A DNA stretch of 21,284 nt, from contig BFEA01000030.1 in NCBI GenBank assembly GCA_003427395.1, positions 3,112,694 through 3,133,977 of the forward strand, in the 5' to 3' direction. Shown here piece by piece: positions 1-8,352 of this stretch. The translations under genes were made by a program, and so were the position numbers. Source of the stretch: Chara braunii. Its lineage: Eukaryota; Streptophyta; Charophyceae; Charales; Characeae. Within the stretch, counting starts at the first letter, position 1. Every line of letters starts with the position of its first letter. The notes under the pieces are model-generated. The model saw nothing but the letters and a program-made list of their open reading frames with translations, had not been told where the DNA came from and searched no databases.

Positions 1-420
1 TGCTGGTTGTTATGTGAGCTAATGTGATATCATAGTCTATGTGGATGTGTGTGGTTGCTTTCTGCTTCTGATGAGCCTTGCTTATGTCTGTTCGCTAGGG
101 AGAATCATCCAGTGGTAATGGTGGAGACCTCGACCGTCGTATAACAACTACCCCAACTTACCTCTTGATAACCCACCACCACGAAATGGGTCCACAGACA
201 TTGAGAGTAGGACACACCTCTTGATTCGACATTGGTTTCCCTACAAGGCAACCCTCCCCGCCATAGGACTGCCACGGTACCACCATGCACCCAACCAACC
301 ACTTACTACTCACCTTCCCAAGAGAGTGGCATCCATCCCACATCAACTTTCCCGCAGGAAAGGCACACGTCCCCACCCGAAACCATGTAGAGGATCATCC
401 CTTAGCTGATATGATGAATG
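1..420. other. Unassigned sequence, no gene seen
   Basis: This is mixed-composition DNA with short open frames on both strands. None shows a recognisable domain, a start context or codon-level regularity. The right part is C-rich (pyrimidine- and A-rich on the plus strand) and leads directly into the tRNA-like cluster, so it could be flank or tail of tRNA-derived repeats. That is inference only. Confidence 0.4.
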
Positions 421-492
421 AGCATAGTCGGAGTTGAACTCAGGACCTCCAAGTTAGTATATCAGAGCTCTACCCACTGAGCTATCGAGGTC
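421..492 (-). pseudogene. tRNA-like module 1 (degenerate)
   Basis: Read on the minus strand, this has a good D-arm/A-box (TAGCTCAGTGG, with GCTC pairing GAGC) and a B-box-like GAGTTCAACTCC at tRNA-like spacing. The anticodon stem pairs only partly around a loop ATACTAA. The T stem has several mismatches, and the two acceptor strands do not pair. It is therefore not a functional tRNA as written. It is either a tRNA pseudogene or the Pol III promoter head of a tRNA-derived SINE. The D-arm is the best-preserved part. Confidence 0.55.
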
Positions 493-571
493 GTTAGTCT
501 GTAAGGGCGCTATGCCAGGCTCGGGACAAGTACGTGGGGTGCAACCTACACCAACCAACTGTGCTCAGGGG

Positions 572-650
572 AAGTTGTGGGCCGACAAAGTCGAACCCAC
601 AAGCTCCCCGTTGCAACACCGGAGCTCTGCCCACTGAGCTACCACGTACT
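572..650 (-). pseudogene. tRNA-like module 2 with enlarged T-loop
   Basis: The minus strand reads GTGGTAGCTCAGTGGGCAGAGC (a perfect D-arm), then a possible anticodon loop GTTGCAA (TGC would be Ala-type), then GGGTTCGAC. The T stem TGTGGG/CCCACA is perfect, but its loop is 14 nt instead of 7 (plus-strand 576-601), as if about 7 nt were inserted. The acceptor strands do not pair. A decayed tRNA or SINE head is likely. Confidence 0.5.
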
Positions 651-705
651 TGCTTACCAAGTGACCGTCTCGAAGGTAAGACGCCAAGCATGCCACAGGC
701 ACTAT

Positions 706-780
706 CGTGGGGGCAATGGGAGTTGAACCCACGACCTCCTGAGTGCCGCTTGGACGCCTTACCAACTGAGCTACACGGAG
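706..780 (-). pseudogene. tRNA-like module 3
   Basis: The minus strand has an A-box-like TAGCTCAGTTGG and a fully paired T arm: GTGGG, loop TTCAACT, CCCAT (one G-T pair). The anticodon stem is poor. The 3' acceptor strand TGCCCCC has no matching 5' strand; the 5' side reads CTCCGTG. It is the best B-box of the group. Retained promoter boxes with lost acceptor pairing fit a tRNA-derived SINE head or pseudogene better than a working tRNA. Confidence 0.55.
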
Positions 781-830
781 AAGGTAGTGTTGATGATGCG
801 AACCGTGTGAACCGGTAAGAGCAATGTCCA

Positions 831-910
831 GTTGATGTAGCTCAGTGGTTAGAGCACCGGTTGGAAATGCGCATTGTGGTACGAGGTTGCGGGTTCAAAA
901 CTCCGCAGCC
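831..910 (+). pseudogene. tRNA-like module 4, opposite strand
   Basis: The plus strand reads TGTAGCTCAGTGGTTAGAGC (perfect GCTC/GAGC D-arm), followed by ACCGG as in Thr-type tRNAs. An extended, unpaired middle section comes next, then GCGGGTTCAAAACTCCGC, which forms a T arm with an 8-nt loop. The A-to-B-box distance is longer than in a standard tRNA without intron. It is likely a tRNA-derived repeat head. It faces the other three modules. Confidence 0.5.
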
Positions 911-950
911 TTGCGCATGGACACCGGCAGGGCGTTAGAATGACGCACGG

Positions 951-1027
951 CTGGACACACACTCCCCTGGGCTGACGCATGGTACTATTACAGACACTGC
1001 CTGCGCACCACCCAGGGGACTGTCCAT
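951..1027. repeat. Imperfect inverted repeat
   Basis: TGGACA (952-957) and TCCCCTGGG (963-971) are matched in inverse order by CCCAGGGGA (1011-1019) and TGTCCA (1021-1026). This makes a 15-bp broken stem around a loop of about 39 nt. It lies directly downstream of tRNA-like module 4, so it could be part of that repeat's body. No function can be assigned. Confidence 0.5.
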
Positions 1028-1215
1028 GGTGTTGTATGTTGGGTTCTGGCCTATGAGGGGTTTGCCTGATACAGTTAGCAGTCTAATGAGGATGCAGGTA
1101 CGGGTTTGTGGTTGACTGCTCATGTGTGTTGGTTACCTTAGGCTCTGCTTTGGGGGGGGCAAGGACCTTAGGTGGGATGGGGTCCCGTTTGGGGGGAGGG
1201 TTGGCTTGGGACAAG

Positions 1216-1352
1216 CTCTGCTGGAGGATATCGGTGGGGAACCTACAGTAGGGGATTGTCTTAAGGGATCCCGGTAGGAGGGGTGTTAGTAGATAGACTC
1301 TGCTGGAGGAAATCGCTGGGGAACCTGCAGTAGGGGCTGTCTGAGGGGGATC
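1216..1352. repeat. Two-copy direct repeat (82-bp spacing)
   Basis: Two diverged copies begin at 1216 and 1298. Both start CTCTGCTGGAGGA and continue through GGGGAACCT and CAGTAGGGG to a GGGATCC-like end. An open minus-strand frame of 114 codons (1083-1427) crosses both copies and is proline-rich because of them. I see no known domain in it and do not call it a gene. Confidence 0.55.
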
Positions 1353-1456
1353 CTCCAAGATAGGATGGTCTGGGTCCCATAAATTCGTTGCTGACTGTAG
1401 ATAGGTACCTGTCATGGGTCCAGACACCGACCTCTACAACACCCTGGGCTTTATAT

Positions 1457-1542
1457 AATTAAAAAAATAATAATAATAAAAAAATAAAAATAAAAAATAA
1501 AAATAAAAATAAAAAATAAAAATAAAAATAAAAATAAAAAAA
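1457..1542. repeat. A/T microsatellite (TAAAA-type)
   Basis: An 86-bp tract of A runs broken by single T, mainly TAAAA with some TAA, ends just before the left flank of the TTAA-bounded element. It could be the tail of a retroposon or a simple repeat. Confidence 0.85.
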
Positions 1543-1577
1543 GCACCGGTTAGGTTACATGTGCACTGGAGGTTTAA

Positions 1578-1781
1578 GCCATCAGTACTTGGCCCGGCTA
1601 TTGATGCCAAGTCGTGAAACACCCTTGCATGCCAAGTAAGTTTTGCCGAACCGACGGCGTGGCATTTTGTTTTCGATTTTGGCTGCTTGCCCCTCCAGCC
1701 ATTGTGGTCTCCGAAGCCCATCGGTCGCGGCGCGCTACCGTGAAATGCCCGCGGCCTATGCATGGGCCAAGTACTGGTGGC
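1578..1781. mobile_element. TTAA-flanked MITE, copy C (204 bp)
   Basis: The element is bounded by TTAA at 1574-1577 and 1782-1785. Its left end reads GCCATCAGTACTTGGCCC, and the right end in reverse complement reads GCCACCAGTACTTGGCCC: 18-bp terminal inverted repeats with one mismatch. TTAA target duplication is the hallmark of piggyBac-type transposition, and the size and lack of coding capacity fit a non-autonomous MITE. Read on the minus strand, the interior contains GACCACAATGGCTGG, an A-rich stretch and a CGCCG..CGGTTCGGCA block. These are shared in the same order with copies near 14988 and 20044. Family assignment is inference from ends and TSD only; no transposase is present. Confidence 0.75.
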
Positions 1782-1791
1782 TTAAGCATGG

Positions 1792-2405
1792 AAAATCAGC
1801 CCACATCATGATTACTTACTGCCCCGAGTGGCAGGAATCGAAAGGGAAGAGCCAGTAGAAGTTTCAGCCAGTAGAGTCTATGGTTGCTGCCAGTGCAGGC
1901 GGAGAGGTAGATCCCTGTTCACGTAGATCCCCTTTCAACGCACAACCACTGACGGCAGGGTGGACGCTGAGGCAGCCCCTCTTTTTTTTTTTTTTTTTTT
2001 AAAGAACACCCTCAGGAGGTGGCACTGAAGGTGATAAGAGCGTCGCTCTGTGGCACGTACCCGGTCACTCAGTAAGGTGCCCACAGACTGTTCCATGCAG
2101 TCTCACTGAGTAATTCCCTCGAGGACTTGGGTGAAAAACAGGGCCCTGGAACTCAGACACAGTCAATTATCATGTATTCTGGGATGCTGCACTCGGTTTC
2201 CAGCAGGTGATGCTCCCCACCATTAGAATGGAGCAACCAGCGGCAGGCTACCAGGGGGAGATGCTCCAATCACCCCGCCTGACATCCCCAGGGGCCGTTT
2301 TTACTCAAAAAAAAAAAAAAAAAAAAAAAAAAAGTCACTCCGATCATCCTTCCTTGTTCTAGGGCTGCGCAAGGAAAGCAAAATGGGCAACCGATCCCAT
2401 TACAC

Positions 2406-2454
<49 letters not shown>

Positions 2455-3146
2455 TAGTAAAGTTAAACAAGACTCGCATTGGCACGCACTCGCAAATAGT
2501 GGATCTACTAAAAGCTATGTCCCCGTAGAGCCATTCACAGGCGTTTCAGCATGAAGGTGATGGATTTCTCTACACCCTTGGGCTTTAACGCATGTTTTTT
2601 TCCTTGCTTTACTTCGAGTCGTGGATACCACTTAGGGAGGTGGTAAGAGCAGCCTCCTTAACGCGTGTTCTAGCAGCCAGCAGCGCCATTATCATGATGC
2701 ACAATGTCGTGATGCACGATGTTGACGTGCTACAGCGTTCCTTCCCGCTGGAGGGCGCGAAAGTTTTGCATTCCTGGACTCTCGGAGTGGAACAAAACAC
2801 TTGTTGTTTTGATGTCATTGTACAATTTTAGGGATGGAGGGATGTCATTTTACTATTTTGGGGGGGGGGGGNGGGAAGCAGAAGTGGACATCTGACTGAG
2901 GGCAAAGGAGGTTTGGTTGCACAAGTGAAAGAGCCTCCGGCCTTTCTTCACTGTTCCACCACCAAACCTCAGGGAAGAAACTAGTCCCACCGTACCACAG
3001 GTCTGGAGAGAATTCCCGAGCATGGATTTGCTTCATGCACGCACCTGCAATCAACAATTTTGTAACCACACACACAAAAAAAAAAGAAGTTGGTGGATCA
3101 AGGGTTTGTTACTAATAAAAAAAATAATAAAAAATAAAAAAGCTTT
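1792..3146. other. Non-coding stretch with homopolymers and AAT repeat
   Basis: I recognise no gene here. Visible features are T19 at 1982-2000, A27 at 2307-2333, an (AAT)16 microsatellite at 2406-2453, a foldback near 2207-2275 (GGTGA and CTCCCC matched by GGGGGAG and TCACC), and an imperfect tandem duplication of GATGTCATTxTACxATTTT at about 2812-2860. A G run at 2860-2875 contains the window's only N (2872), which is an assembly or read uncertainty. The open frame at 2592-2831 has no recognisable domain. An A/T-rich tract at 3114-3141 abuts the retroelement. Confidence 0.6.
2406..2453. repeat. (AAT)16 microsatellite
   Basis: Sixteen uninterrupted AAT units are visible. Such tracts are prone to length polymorphism. 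The poly-Leu open frame read across it on the minus strand is a by-product of the repeat. Confidence 0.95.
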
Positions 3147-4349
3147 TGCAATAGCCCACCATGTATGCCTCGTGGAAAGTCTGAGGGCTCCCGAGCCACA
3201 CTCAGACCCAGGCCGAAGGGGAAAATGAACCCCACTTAGCGATTCAGGGCCTGGACGAGATACAGTTCACTAAAGTCAACTGTCGGAGACCCAACAGTCA
3301 AAGTCAAAGTGTACCCAGCCCAGGCCGCCAGTCAGACGCACACACTTGTTTGTATGCATGCAGGTACCCGGACAGCATCAGGTCCAAAGGGAAGTCTGCA
3401 ACTGTACACAATCCAGGCCCTCGGCTGTGAGTCAATCTGTACGACTGTGGGTGAGGGACCCAAGACCAGACAGCCTCGTCAAATGCTACAAAAGGACTGG
3501 TCTCCAGGAGGTTGACATTCAGTCTTGCTATGCTGCTCGGAAGCTGGATCGACTGTGACTGGACGCTGGCATTGACGCTGGCACAACGCTGGCGATGCTG
3601 GCCCTTTCTGCTTTGTGCGCCAGGCATTGCTGATGTGGTGCTGCCACCTGTCCATCCTGCTGGTGTGGCACATGCCACTTGTCTCCATTACTGATGTGGT
3701 GCATGCCACTTGTCTGCATTGCTGATGTGGCGCATGCTACTGGTCTACATTGCTGATGTGGCGCATGCCACTTATCTACATTGCTGATGTGGTGCTGCCA
3801 CCTGTGTACACTGTGTTGCTGATATAGTGCTGCCACCTGTCTTCATTGATGATGTGGCGCATGCCACCTGTCTCTACATCTGACGTGGCCTCGGCCATGC
3901 TGTCTACATCTGACGTGGCCTCGGCCACGCTGTCTACATGTGGTGACTGGTTGCGACAAGGAGGGAGATCGGGATCTGTGGATGATTGGGATCTGGTACT
4001 CACCTGAGGTTGACGTCGTTACCGTAATCTGTTGTTGTCTTCATGGTATTCACGAGATAAGAGTGCCACGTGGCACTTTTGTGTGATCAGGACTTATCAT
4101 ACTTATTATCGTGTACTGGTTGATGACGAGGAGAGAGGAATCCCGGAGAAGAAGTGGGGATTGATGGAATTACTCTTGGGTGATCATTGTTCATCGCTTC
4201 CACCTTCTCCTCTATCTATTCCCCCTCCATTCTCTTTGTCTAACAGTAATGAGATACTATTTCAGATATCACTTCACGTTAACTGGAGACTTTGTGCAGA
4301 TCTGAGACTACTTGTGCTTGACGTCTGATGAGTATGCCAGACTGGGTTC
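3147..4349 (+). repeat. Left (5') LTR
   Basis: The left copy begins TGCAATA, shared with 10049, and the last common bases are ACTGGGTTC. It should carry the promoter and polyadenylation signals of the element, but I cannot place a TATA box with confidence. The middle third is a tandem array of units of about 31 bp. The terminal CA expected at the 3' end is replaced by the start of a 10-C run (4349-4358). It is shorter than the right LTR because of indels before the array (around 3590) and inside it. Confidence 0.88.
3625..3936 (+). repeat. Tandem ~31-bp hairpin units in left LTR
   Basis: About ten units follow the pattern CATTGCTGATGTGGCGCATG then CCACTTGTCTA. Most contain GTGGC-GCAT-GCCAC, a 5-bp inverted repeat, so the array is a chain of mini-hairpins. 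The last two units are a shorter variant (CATCTGACGTGGCCTCGGCC...) present twice here but once in the right LTR. Unit changes differ between the LTRs, so the array has gained or lost units since insertion. Confidence 0.85.
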
Positions 4350-4863
4350 CCCCCCCCCGTAGACCCTTCGGTCCTTTACGCTTACGTGGCAGACCTGCTG
4401 CGTTGGCATGCCAGGGGTGACACGTGGCATGCATAATATGCTGTTGTGGAGGAAATGTTGAATGTGCACTTGTTTGCCGACAGACGGTACGGCTTCACGA
4501 TTGCTGTAGTGTCGAGTGCTGGCCTTGTGTTGGTTGCATTGTTTCTGCAGATGGTACAACCGAAAGAGGAAGGAAGCTAACCATTGATTGTGTTGTTGTG
4601 TTGGGCTCACCTACTCACCTGTTGGTTGTTCTATGGTTGTTGTGTATAATCACAAGTGTGCTGCTGTCTTGATCACACTGGCTGTGTCTGCGGTACTTGT
4701 ACATTGTTGTAGGATGTCATCACACTTAAAACAGACAACAAAGTTAGATTTGGAAATCAATTGAGAACCTGTTTCTTTTTGTCTGGCTTGACCATTTCTT
4801 ACTATAAGTGTCGTGGAATCTATTTTTGCTTTTTAGTTGTGCGGCTTCTACACGCTGGGGAAA
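4350..4863 (+). other. 5' leader of the retroelement, no clear PBS
   Basis: This is the untranslated stretch between the left LTR and the first gag ATG. A primer-binding site (starting TGG, complementary to a tRNA 3' end) should sit within a few bases of the LTR. Instead there is a run of ten C and then GTAGACCC, and I find no match to the usual initiator-Met site. The PBS is mutated, obliterated by the C run, or of a kind I do not recognise. No gene is seen here. Confidence 0.6.
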
Positions 4864-5772
4864 ATGACTTATCTCTGGAAATGCCTGCGTGCCTCTATTC
4901 TCACTCGGTTCATACCTCTCTTTTCGGTTCTCATACCTCTCACTGTCTATGCCGATGAAGAAGGAGGGGAATTAAAGATCCGTGGTCAAATTGAAATGAG
5001 AAGGCAGACATTGATCAACTTTCTCCAACAGTTTCTCAGTGAGGTACACGGCGCTGGTTCAAAAATTGAACTTCACGGCCAATTCAATCTGTGTGCCGCA
5101 GAAGACAAATTGAAAGCCGCAGAGACAGTCGTTCATATGATGGAGACCGGTAAGAAGGTTGAGAACCTCATAAAGCAAGGGCGAATGACCCTTGACCGAT
5201 ATGTTGCTGAGAATCTGGACAAGATGGAACAAGAAAGCAAGAAAAGAGAAGAGGAAAGAGGAAAGAAAGTAGAACCACAACTATCTATGGAGATGATGGA
5301 GGAGAATGTCAGGCAACTAGAAAACACACTGAAAGAAGAAAAGAGAAAGATTGAGTAATTCCGGAGACGACAAAAAGAGCAAGAAGAAAAATAAAAAATT
5401 ATGGATGAATTAAGGCAAAGGTTTCACTCTGAAGAAGCAAGCAGCGAACTTCCATCAATCCTTTAGTCTATCATGATCTACCTTGTTTCTCTTGAGAAGA
5501 AGATTGATAGGAACACTGCCTCATTAGAGACAATGACCAGACTCTTGAAAGGAAAAGACAAGGTAGGAATTGAGGAGGATACCAGGGGGGAGGTAGTCAA
5601 GAAGGAACCCCAGGAACAATTAATGAAGGATGCAATGAAGCGAGTTACGTCAGAGAAACCCGAAAGTTCTAAAAAAGAATCTGAGAGACCGGCCGAAAAG
5701 AAAGAACCCACCAAGAAGGAAGAACTGGCAAAGGAGGCAAAAAAAACGAAGAAAACGAAAAAAGTGAAATGA
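4864..5772 (+). pseudogene. gag N-terminal region, interrupted
   Basis: The first ATG of this frame is at 4864; an upstream in-frame TTG at 4837 is less likely. The first 30 or so residues are hydrophobic after a basic start and end in VYADEE, resembling a signal peptide. A Lys/Glu-rich, probably coiled-coil segment follows (KKREEERGKK and similar). The frame is cut by TAA at 5356 and 5392 and TAG at 5464, then continues in the same frame from 5467 to TGA at 5770 with a very basic end (KKTKKTKK). All three stops could come from CAA or CAG by a single C-to-T change. The next gag piece starts in the -1 frame, overlapping as ATGA. It is part of gag by position; the N-terminal part matches no named domain I know. 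Confidence 0.7.
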
Positions 5773-6269
5773 AATTGTCTTTTACATACAACAACAAGAA
5801 AAATGAGAATTTGTTGCTGTGGATTGCGAAAATCCAGACTTATGTCCAAACCGCACTTGTCGAACCCGAGAATAAGGTCGCTTTCTCCACGTCTTGTCTA
5901 AAAGGAGTAGCCAAGGAATGGGTGTTGTCCGAAGCCAATGCTGCTGGTTTCGAGGATATTGGTGAGTGGGCTAAGACCCTGAACCTCGAGCAATTTCTCC
6001 AAAAGATAAAGGAGAGGTTTCTTGACAAGACGACGATCGATAAAGCCTTCGACGAACTCACCACAATCAACCAGAAACGTTGGACTTCCATGGATGCGTT
6101 GTCGCGTGAGGTTGACCGTCTTTTGCAGGTACCTGGGTTGAACTTGCAGGACAATCAGGTCCTGTACATATACTCGCGTGCACTGCCCGAGACCATTCGC
6201 GGACAACTCATAGCAGAAGCCAAGTCTGGAAAGTATAACTACTGGCAATTTCGCGACCTCGCTCTCTAA
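5769..6269 (+). pseudogene. gag: gag capsid domain (Retrotrans_gag-like)
   Basis: This 166-codon stretch has the pattern of the Retrotrans_gag capsid family: LLLWIAKIQTYV near residues 16-27, LKGVAKEWVL near 44-53, FLQKIKERFLD near 77-87, LTTINQKRWTSMDAL near 96-110, and a C-terminal helix region ending in YWQFRDLAL. The protein would assemble the virus-like particle. It starts in the -1 frame relative to the upstream piece and ends at TAA 6267-6269. The same frame reopens at once and continues to 6635, so that stop is a point mutation within gag, not its natural end. Confidence 0.82.
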
Positions 6270-6939
6270 CGAGAGCAAATGACCGCTCAGGTAAAAGGTA
6301 CGTATGATTCGGTGATGAAGTCAGGATCAGTCGGTGGGTACGGTAAGCGGGTCCTTTGGCAGCAAAAGCGTCAGGACCACATGCTTGTGGTGTTTGATGA
6401 TGATACGGTACAAAAGTTACCCCTCGATGAGTCCGAGGGAGGAGGAGGTAATGGCGGCAATGAGTCTGGGAAGGGTGACGTCACTGCCGTGATGGCCAAC
6501 AAGGGAAGTCGAAGTCAACGGAAGAAGAAGAGGAGGCTACGCTCGTTTTTCGAGCATCCCGACATTGCATTCGGGAAGTCGTGGGAAAAGATGGGAATGA
6601 CGAGAGAGGCATGGCAATCCAAAAGTGTCCTTTGATTAGGAACACAAAAGTGAGCAGTCAATAGGAGTAGCATCTGCTCCTACTGAGTTGAGGGCCTTAG
6701 ACCAAAGTAAAGGTAAGGCGCCTACAACCCCTTCTAGCCTTTCGACTCTCAAGGCAGAGGATGACTCTTCTTCAACCCATCGTCTAGAGCACCCTGACAT
6801 TGTCCTTTGCTCTGTCTCACTGGACGATTCCCTTGACGAACTCAACAATGAACTCATAGCACTTCGGAGTTCGTGGGCTAAGAGAGCAAAGACTAAGGGT
6901 GAATTGATAATCGCAAATATTGAGATTGCGCACACGTGA
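6270..6939 (+). pseudogene. gag C-terminal / linker to protease, broken
   Basis: In frame with the capsid part, this continues to TGA 6633-6635 with Gly-rich (GGGGNGGNES) and basic (RSQRKKKRRLR) stretches. That is a plausible nucleic-acid-binding tail, although no CCHC zinc knuckle is visible. The reading then moves to another frame (6640-6939), an acidic, Ser-rich linker (AEDDSSS, LDDSLDELNNEL). TGA at 6937 separates it from the protease in the same frame. Low-complexity linkers are usual between gag and protease. Function is inferred from position only. Confidence 0.6.
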
Positions 6940-7419
6940 GTAGGTGCATTGTTAGATCCAGGATCGACGCGGTCTTATATATCAAAGAAGGCAATTCACA
7001 AATTGCATCTGGGAATGAACGTAAAGGATTTGCGTCGACCTATCACGTCTATACTGGTTGATAAAAGCACGATCACTATCTCTCAATACGTCAATTGTGT
7101 CAAATATTATTTTAGGACCAAGGAAGGTAAAAAAATCTTACATGAGTTATCCTTCCTTATAGAGAAGAATCTACCTTTTCACATGATTCTGGGTATGGAT
7201 TGGCACGAAGAAGCCGACCCAGAAGTCAAGTTCAGAGAGAAAATTGTCAAACTAAAAGACGAGAAGTCTGAAACTCGAGTAATAAAGTTATATCATAGGT
7301 CTGATTCTGACTCTATTTTGTCTTTCTGCTATATGAGTTACCCAACTTTTCGATCGATGGTAGTGAAGAAGAAGTTGGATCAGGAGGTGATGATGACGCT
7401 TGTTAAACGAGTCAGTTAG
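6940..7419 (+). pseudogene. Aspartic protease domain remnant
   Basis: A retropepsin-like domain would cleave the Gag-Pol polyprotein. The active-site region reads ALLDPGSTRSYIS: the catalytic Asp is present, but the usual Ser/Thr of D-S/T-G is Pro. About 75 residues on, HMILGMDWHEEADP matches the ILGMDWL signature that ends this domain in Ty3/Gypsy elements. TAG stops at 7417 and 7465 cut it from the RT, which starts in the same frame. The Pro substitution in the catalytic loop probably abolishes activity (inference). Confidence 0.82.
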
Positions 7420-7467
7420 TCTTCTTCACCCTATCCACCTTCTATCGAAAAACTTATCGACGAGTAG

Positions 7468-8350
7468 AAGGACTTGAAGATTGAGCCGACGGGAATTACT
7501 GAGTGTGCTATTAAGCACACAATTGAGATTATTCCCGAAAGCAAGATTCCCAAGGGTCCTATCTATCGAATGTCTCCCAGGGAACTTGAGGAACTTCGAA
7601 AACAGTTGCAAAAACTTACTGACAAGGGATGAATTCGTCCTAGCTCATCTCCTTATGGTACCCCTGTCTTATTCGTACCTAAAAAAGGAAGGTGAACTCC
7701 GATTATGTATTGATTATCGAGGGTTAAACTCTGACACAGTGAATAATGCGGAACCACTTCCGCGCATTGACGACCTGTTGTACCAATTGCAAGGTTGCAG
7801 GTACTTCAGTAAGATTGATCTTAAGTCAGGGTACCACCCGATCGAGATGGCTCCTGAAGATCAACACAAGACGGTTTTTCAAACCAGGTATGGACATTAC
7901 GAGTTTGTGGTTATGCCTTTCGATCTGATTAATGCACCTTCAACCTTCCAAACATCAATGAATGAGTTGTTTCAACAATGGCTTGATCAATTCGTAGTAG
8001 TCTATCTCAACGATGTTCTCGTATACAGTAAGACACTAGAAGATCACGAGAAATATCTACAAATGATTTTGCAGAAGTTGCGCAAGGGCAACTTCAAATT
8101 GAACCCCAAAAAGTTTCAATTCGCTAAGCCTGAGGTACTTTACTTAGGGCACATAGTGAATGAGGAAGGACTAAGGCCAAAGGAAAAGAAGATTACAGGA
8201 ATTTACAACAATTCGAGATCGGTCCCAGCCTAAGACTATAACGGAGTTAAGATATTTTCTAGGACTTGCTAGCTACTATAGGAAGTTCGTCAAAAACTTC
8301 CTCTTTGATAGTTGCACCTATGAGAAGACTATTGAAGAAAGAAAAACCTT
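7468..8350 (+). pseudogene. pol: Reverse transcriptase domain remnant, YLND active site
   Basis: The RT starts in frame 1 (IEPTGITEC, MSPRELEELRKQL) and has TGA at 7630 where Ty3/Gypsy RTs have Trp. It shifts frame at A6 (7681-7686) and continues in frame 2 to 8233: LRLCIDYRGLN, FSKIDLKSGYH (motif A), YEFVVMPF, VVYLNDVLVYS (motif C), LYLGHIVNEEGLRPKEKKI. Motif C is normally YLDD. Here the first Asp codon is AAC (8009-8011), one transition from GAC, which should abolish polymerisation. MPFDLINAPSTF also differs from the usual MPFGLxNAPxTF. A second shift near 8200 leads to frame 3, with TELRYFLGLASYYRKFVKNF to about 8300. This is a clear family match to a non-functional copy. Confidence 0.93.
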
Positions 8351-8352
8351 AG

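Noticed and set aside
1083-1427. Proline-rich minus-strand protein of 114 residues
   Set aside because: It spans a two-copy DNA repeat, has no recognised family, and no regulatory or splice context supports it.
1982-2333. Poly(T)/poly(A) tracts as tails of retroposons
   Set aside because: I looked for flanking target duplications around T19 (1982) and A27 (2307) and found only a 7-bp chance match (GTCACTC).
2270-2485. Poly-Leu/Phe small membrane protein on the minus strand
   Set aside because: The hydrophobic stretches are the translated AAT microsatellite and the A27 run.
3304-3836. His/Gln-rich repeat protein on the minus strand of the left LTR
   Set aside because: It is a translation of the ~31-bp LTR tandem array. 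The same occurs in the right LTR and no start context or domain is visible.
3625-3936. CRISPR array
   Set aside because: The units are contiguous tandem repeats without unique spacers, in a eukaryotic LTR, and no cas genes are present.
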